Origin: JL08 sp963765555
Lineage (GTDB): Bacteria > Pseudomonadota > Alphaproteobacteria > Rhodobacterales > Rhodobacteraceae
DNA length: 64,000 bases
Direction: 5' to 3'
Assembly (NCBI GenBank): GCA_963765555.1
Contig: CAVXWX010000004.1
Location: 248,001 to 312,000, forward strand
The notes beneath the pieces were generated by a model. It worked only from the letters and a program-made list of their open reading frames with translations. It was not told the DNA's origin and did no database searches. Of the stretch, positions 62,841 to 64,000 are shown piece by piece. Each line of letters begins with the position of its first letter. The first letter of the stretch is position 1. Made by a program: the position numbers and the translations under genes.

Positions 62841-64000
62841 GCGTTGCAGCGATTATCGGGGGAGGCGTGATTGGCGGCGGCTGGGCCGCGCGGTTTTTGC
62901 TGAACGGGTGGGACGTGCGGGTGTTTGACCCCGATCCCGAAGCACAGCGCAAAATCGGCGAAGTGCTGGACAACGCGCGCCGTTCGCTGCCCGGACTGAG
63001 CGATGCGGCGATGCCGCAAGAGGGCCGCCTGAGTTTTCACGACAGCATGGCCGACACCGTCAAGGGGGCCGACTGGGTACAGGAAAGCGTGCCGGAACGG
63101 CTGGATATCAAGCACAAGGTGTTCGCCGAGTTGCAAGCGGCGTGCGATGAAGCGGCGGTGATCGGGTCGTCTACATCGGGGTTCAAGCCATCGCAATTGC
63201 AGCAGGGGGCGATGCGCCCTGCGCAGATCATGGTGTGCCATCCGTTCAATCCGGTCTATCTGCTGCCGCTGATCGAGGTGGTGACGACGCCCGAGAATGA
63301 CGCCGGGACCGTTGAAAAAGCCAAGGCATTGCTAAGCTCGGTCGGGCTGTATCCATTGCATTTGCGCAAGGAAATTGATGCGCATGTGGCCGACCGGTTC
63401 CTTGAGGCGGTGTGGCGCGAGGCGCTGTGGCTGGTCAAGGATGGCATTGCCACCACCGAAGAGATCGATAACGCGATCCGCTACGGGTTTGGCATCCGCT
63501 GGGCGCAGATGGGGCTGTTTGAAACCTACCGCGTCGCGGGCGGCGAGGCGGGCATGAAGCATTTCATGGCGCAGTTCGGCCCCGCGCTGAAATGGCCATG
63601 GACCAAGCTGATGGACGTGCCGGAGTTTACCGACGAACTGGTGGATCTGATCGCGGGGCAATCGGATGAACAATCCGGTGCCTATTCCATTCGCGAGCTG
63701 GAGCGGATCCGCGACAACAATCTGGTCAGCATGATGCGTGCATTGAAGGCGCAGGATTACGGGGCCGGGGCGTTGCTGAACGCGCATGATGCGGTGCTGT
63801 TGCAAGACAGCCCAGTGCCGGAAACACTGGAACAAATCACCGATTATTCCGCGCCTTTGGTGATGCTGGCGCAGGCCGTACCCATCGACTGGCTGGATTA
63901 CAACGGCCACATGAACGAGGCGCGCTATCTTGAGGCGTTCAGCCGTGCGACAGATCATTTCATGAAGCTGATCGGGTGCGATGCGGACTACATCGCCAGC
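62837..64000 (+). CDS. lcdH: L-carnitine dehydrogenase fused to hotdog thioesterase (partial, cut by window end)
   Basis: 388 codons are visible without a stop. A 3-hydroxyacyl-CoA-dehydrogenase-like part (about 1-315) has the NAD motif IIGGGVIGGGWAARFLLNG, then VQESVPERLDIKHKVF, SSTSGFKPSQLQ, VCHPFNPVYLLPLIEVV and YGFGIRWAQMGLFETYRVAG. After a linker the next domain begins VPIDWLDYNGHMNEARYLEA, the start of a 4HBT-type thioesterase. Such fusions oxidise L-carnitine to 3-dehydrocarnitine and hydrolyse betainyl-CoA to glycine betaine, the two steps on either side of the BKACE reaction. It starts at an ATG overlapping the lipoprotein stop. The thioesterase is incomplete here. Confidence 0.92.
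   Translation, partial: MSVAAIIGGGVIGGGWAARFLLNGWDVRVFDPDPEAQRKIGEVLDNARRSLPGLSDAAMPQEGRLSFHDSMADTVKGADWVQESVPERLDIKHKVFAELQAACDEAAVIGSSTSGFKPSQLQQGAMRPAQIMVCHPFNPVYLLPLIEVVTTPENDAGTVEKAKALLSSVGLYPLHLRKEIDAHVADRFLEAVWREALWLVKDGIATTEEIDNAIRYGFGIRWAQMGLFETYRVAGGEAGMKHFMAQFGPALKWPWTKLMDVPEFTDELVDLIAGQSDEQSGAYSIRELERIRDNNLVSMMRALKAQDYGAGALLNAHDAVLLQDSPVPETLEQITDYSAPLVMLAQAVPIDWLDYNGHMNEARYLEAFSRATDHFMKLIGCDADYIAS

Noticed and set aside
61363..62973. 536-codon minus-strand open frame
   Set aside because: It is antisense to the BKACE and lipoprotein genes, with a His/Arg-rich translation and no domain.

Overview
The window looks like chromosomal DNA of a marine-type alphaproteobacterium, most likely order Rhodobacterales (Roseobacter group). 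Pointers are the isoaspartate methyltransferase-TolC pair, a GTTC-N7-GTTC LexA box, divergent Lrp/PutA and MetR/MetF pairs, a carnitine operon with a dehydrogenase-thioesterase fusion, and a PopZ-like protein. No phage genes, transposases, rRNA or CRISPR array were found. Base composition changes near a tRNA-Cys at about 30.4 kb: the right half is visibly richer in GC with dense GCGC-type codons, and the left half is more moderate and accessory in character.

Left half. 0.9-7.6 kb is a cyanophycin cassette: isoaspartyl dipeptidase, cyanophycinase, cyanophycin synthetase and a Mur-ligase-type paralog without an ATP-grasp domain. 8.0-8.3 kb holds the broken start of an endonuclease/exonuclease/phosphatase gene. 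8.4-19.5 kb is one tightly coupled minus-strand operon (Asp/Glu/hydantoin-type racemase, three different amidohydrolases, a flavin reductase-like protein and a complete peptide/opine-type ABC importer). It is divergent from a GntR regulator and looks like an uptake and degradation route for a cyclic or amide nitrogen compound. 20.5-30.4 kb carries a LysR regulator, cytochrome c', a lectin-like secreted protein, two secreted proteins with long Asp/Glu/Gly repeats flanking a 2-oxoglutarate oxygenase-like gene, a NarX/NarL-type two-component pair, a Crp/DUF2892 pair and a secreted ankyrin protein.

Right half. 30.4-46 kb has housekeeping and metabolic genes: tRNA-Cys, pcm-like, tolC-like, PopZ-like, cobQ, efp, Lrp with an ornithine/lysine decarboxylase, an orphan form II CoxL-like subunit, a DUF2235 hydrolase, an AbrB-family membrane protein, a thioesterase, metF/metR and an NADP-dependent oxidoreductase. 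46.7-52.4 kb holds inositol monophosphatase, rhomboid protease, putA and its Lrp regulator. 52.5-60.4 kb holds a TPR protein, tRNA-Leu, a sulfatase, metG, an MFS transporter, YceI, a LexA-controlled imuA and an aldo/keto reductase. 60.4-64 kb is a carnitine degradation locus (GlxA/CdhR-type regulator, BKACE enzyme, lipoprotein, L-carnitine dehydrogenase fusion) cut by the window end.

A caution for users: between 33 and 56 kb many clearly conserved genes are broken by single-base indels, mostly extra bases. They are densest in putA (about 20 breaks in 3.5 kb) and also hit the normally essential metG. This pattern fits base-calling error better than gene decay, so these genes are described as wholes and the breaks are flagged.
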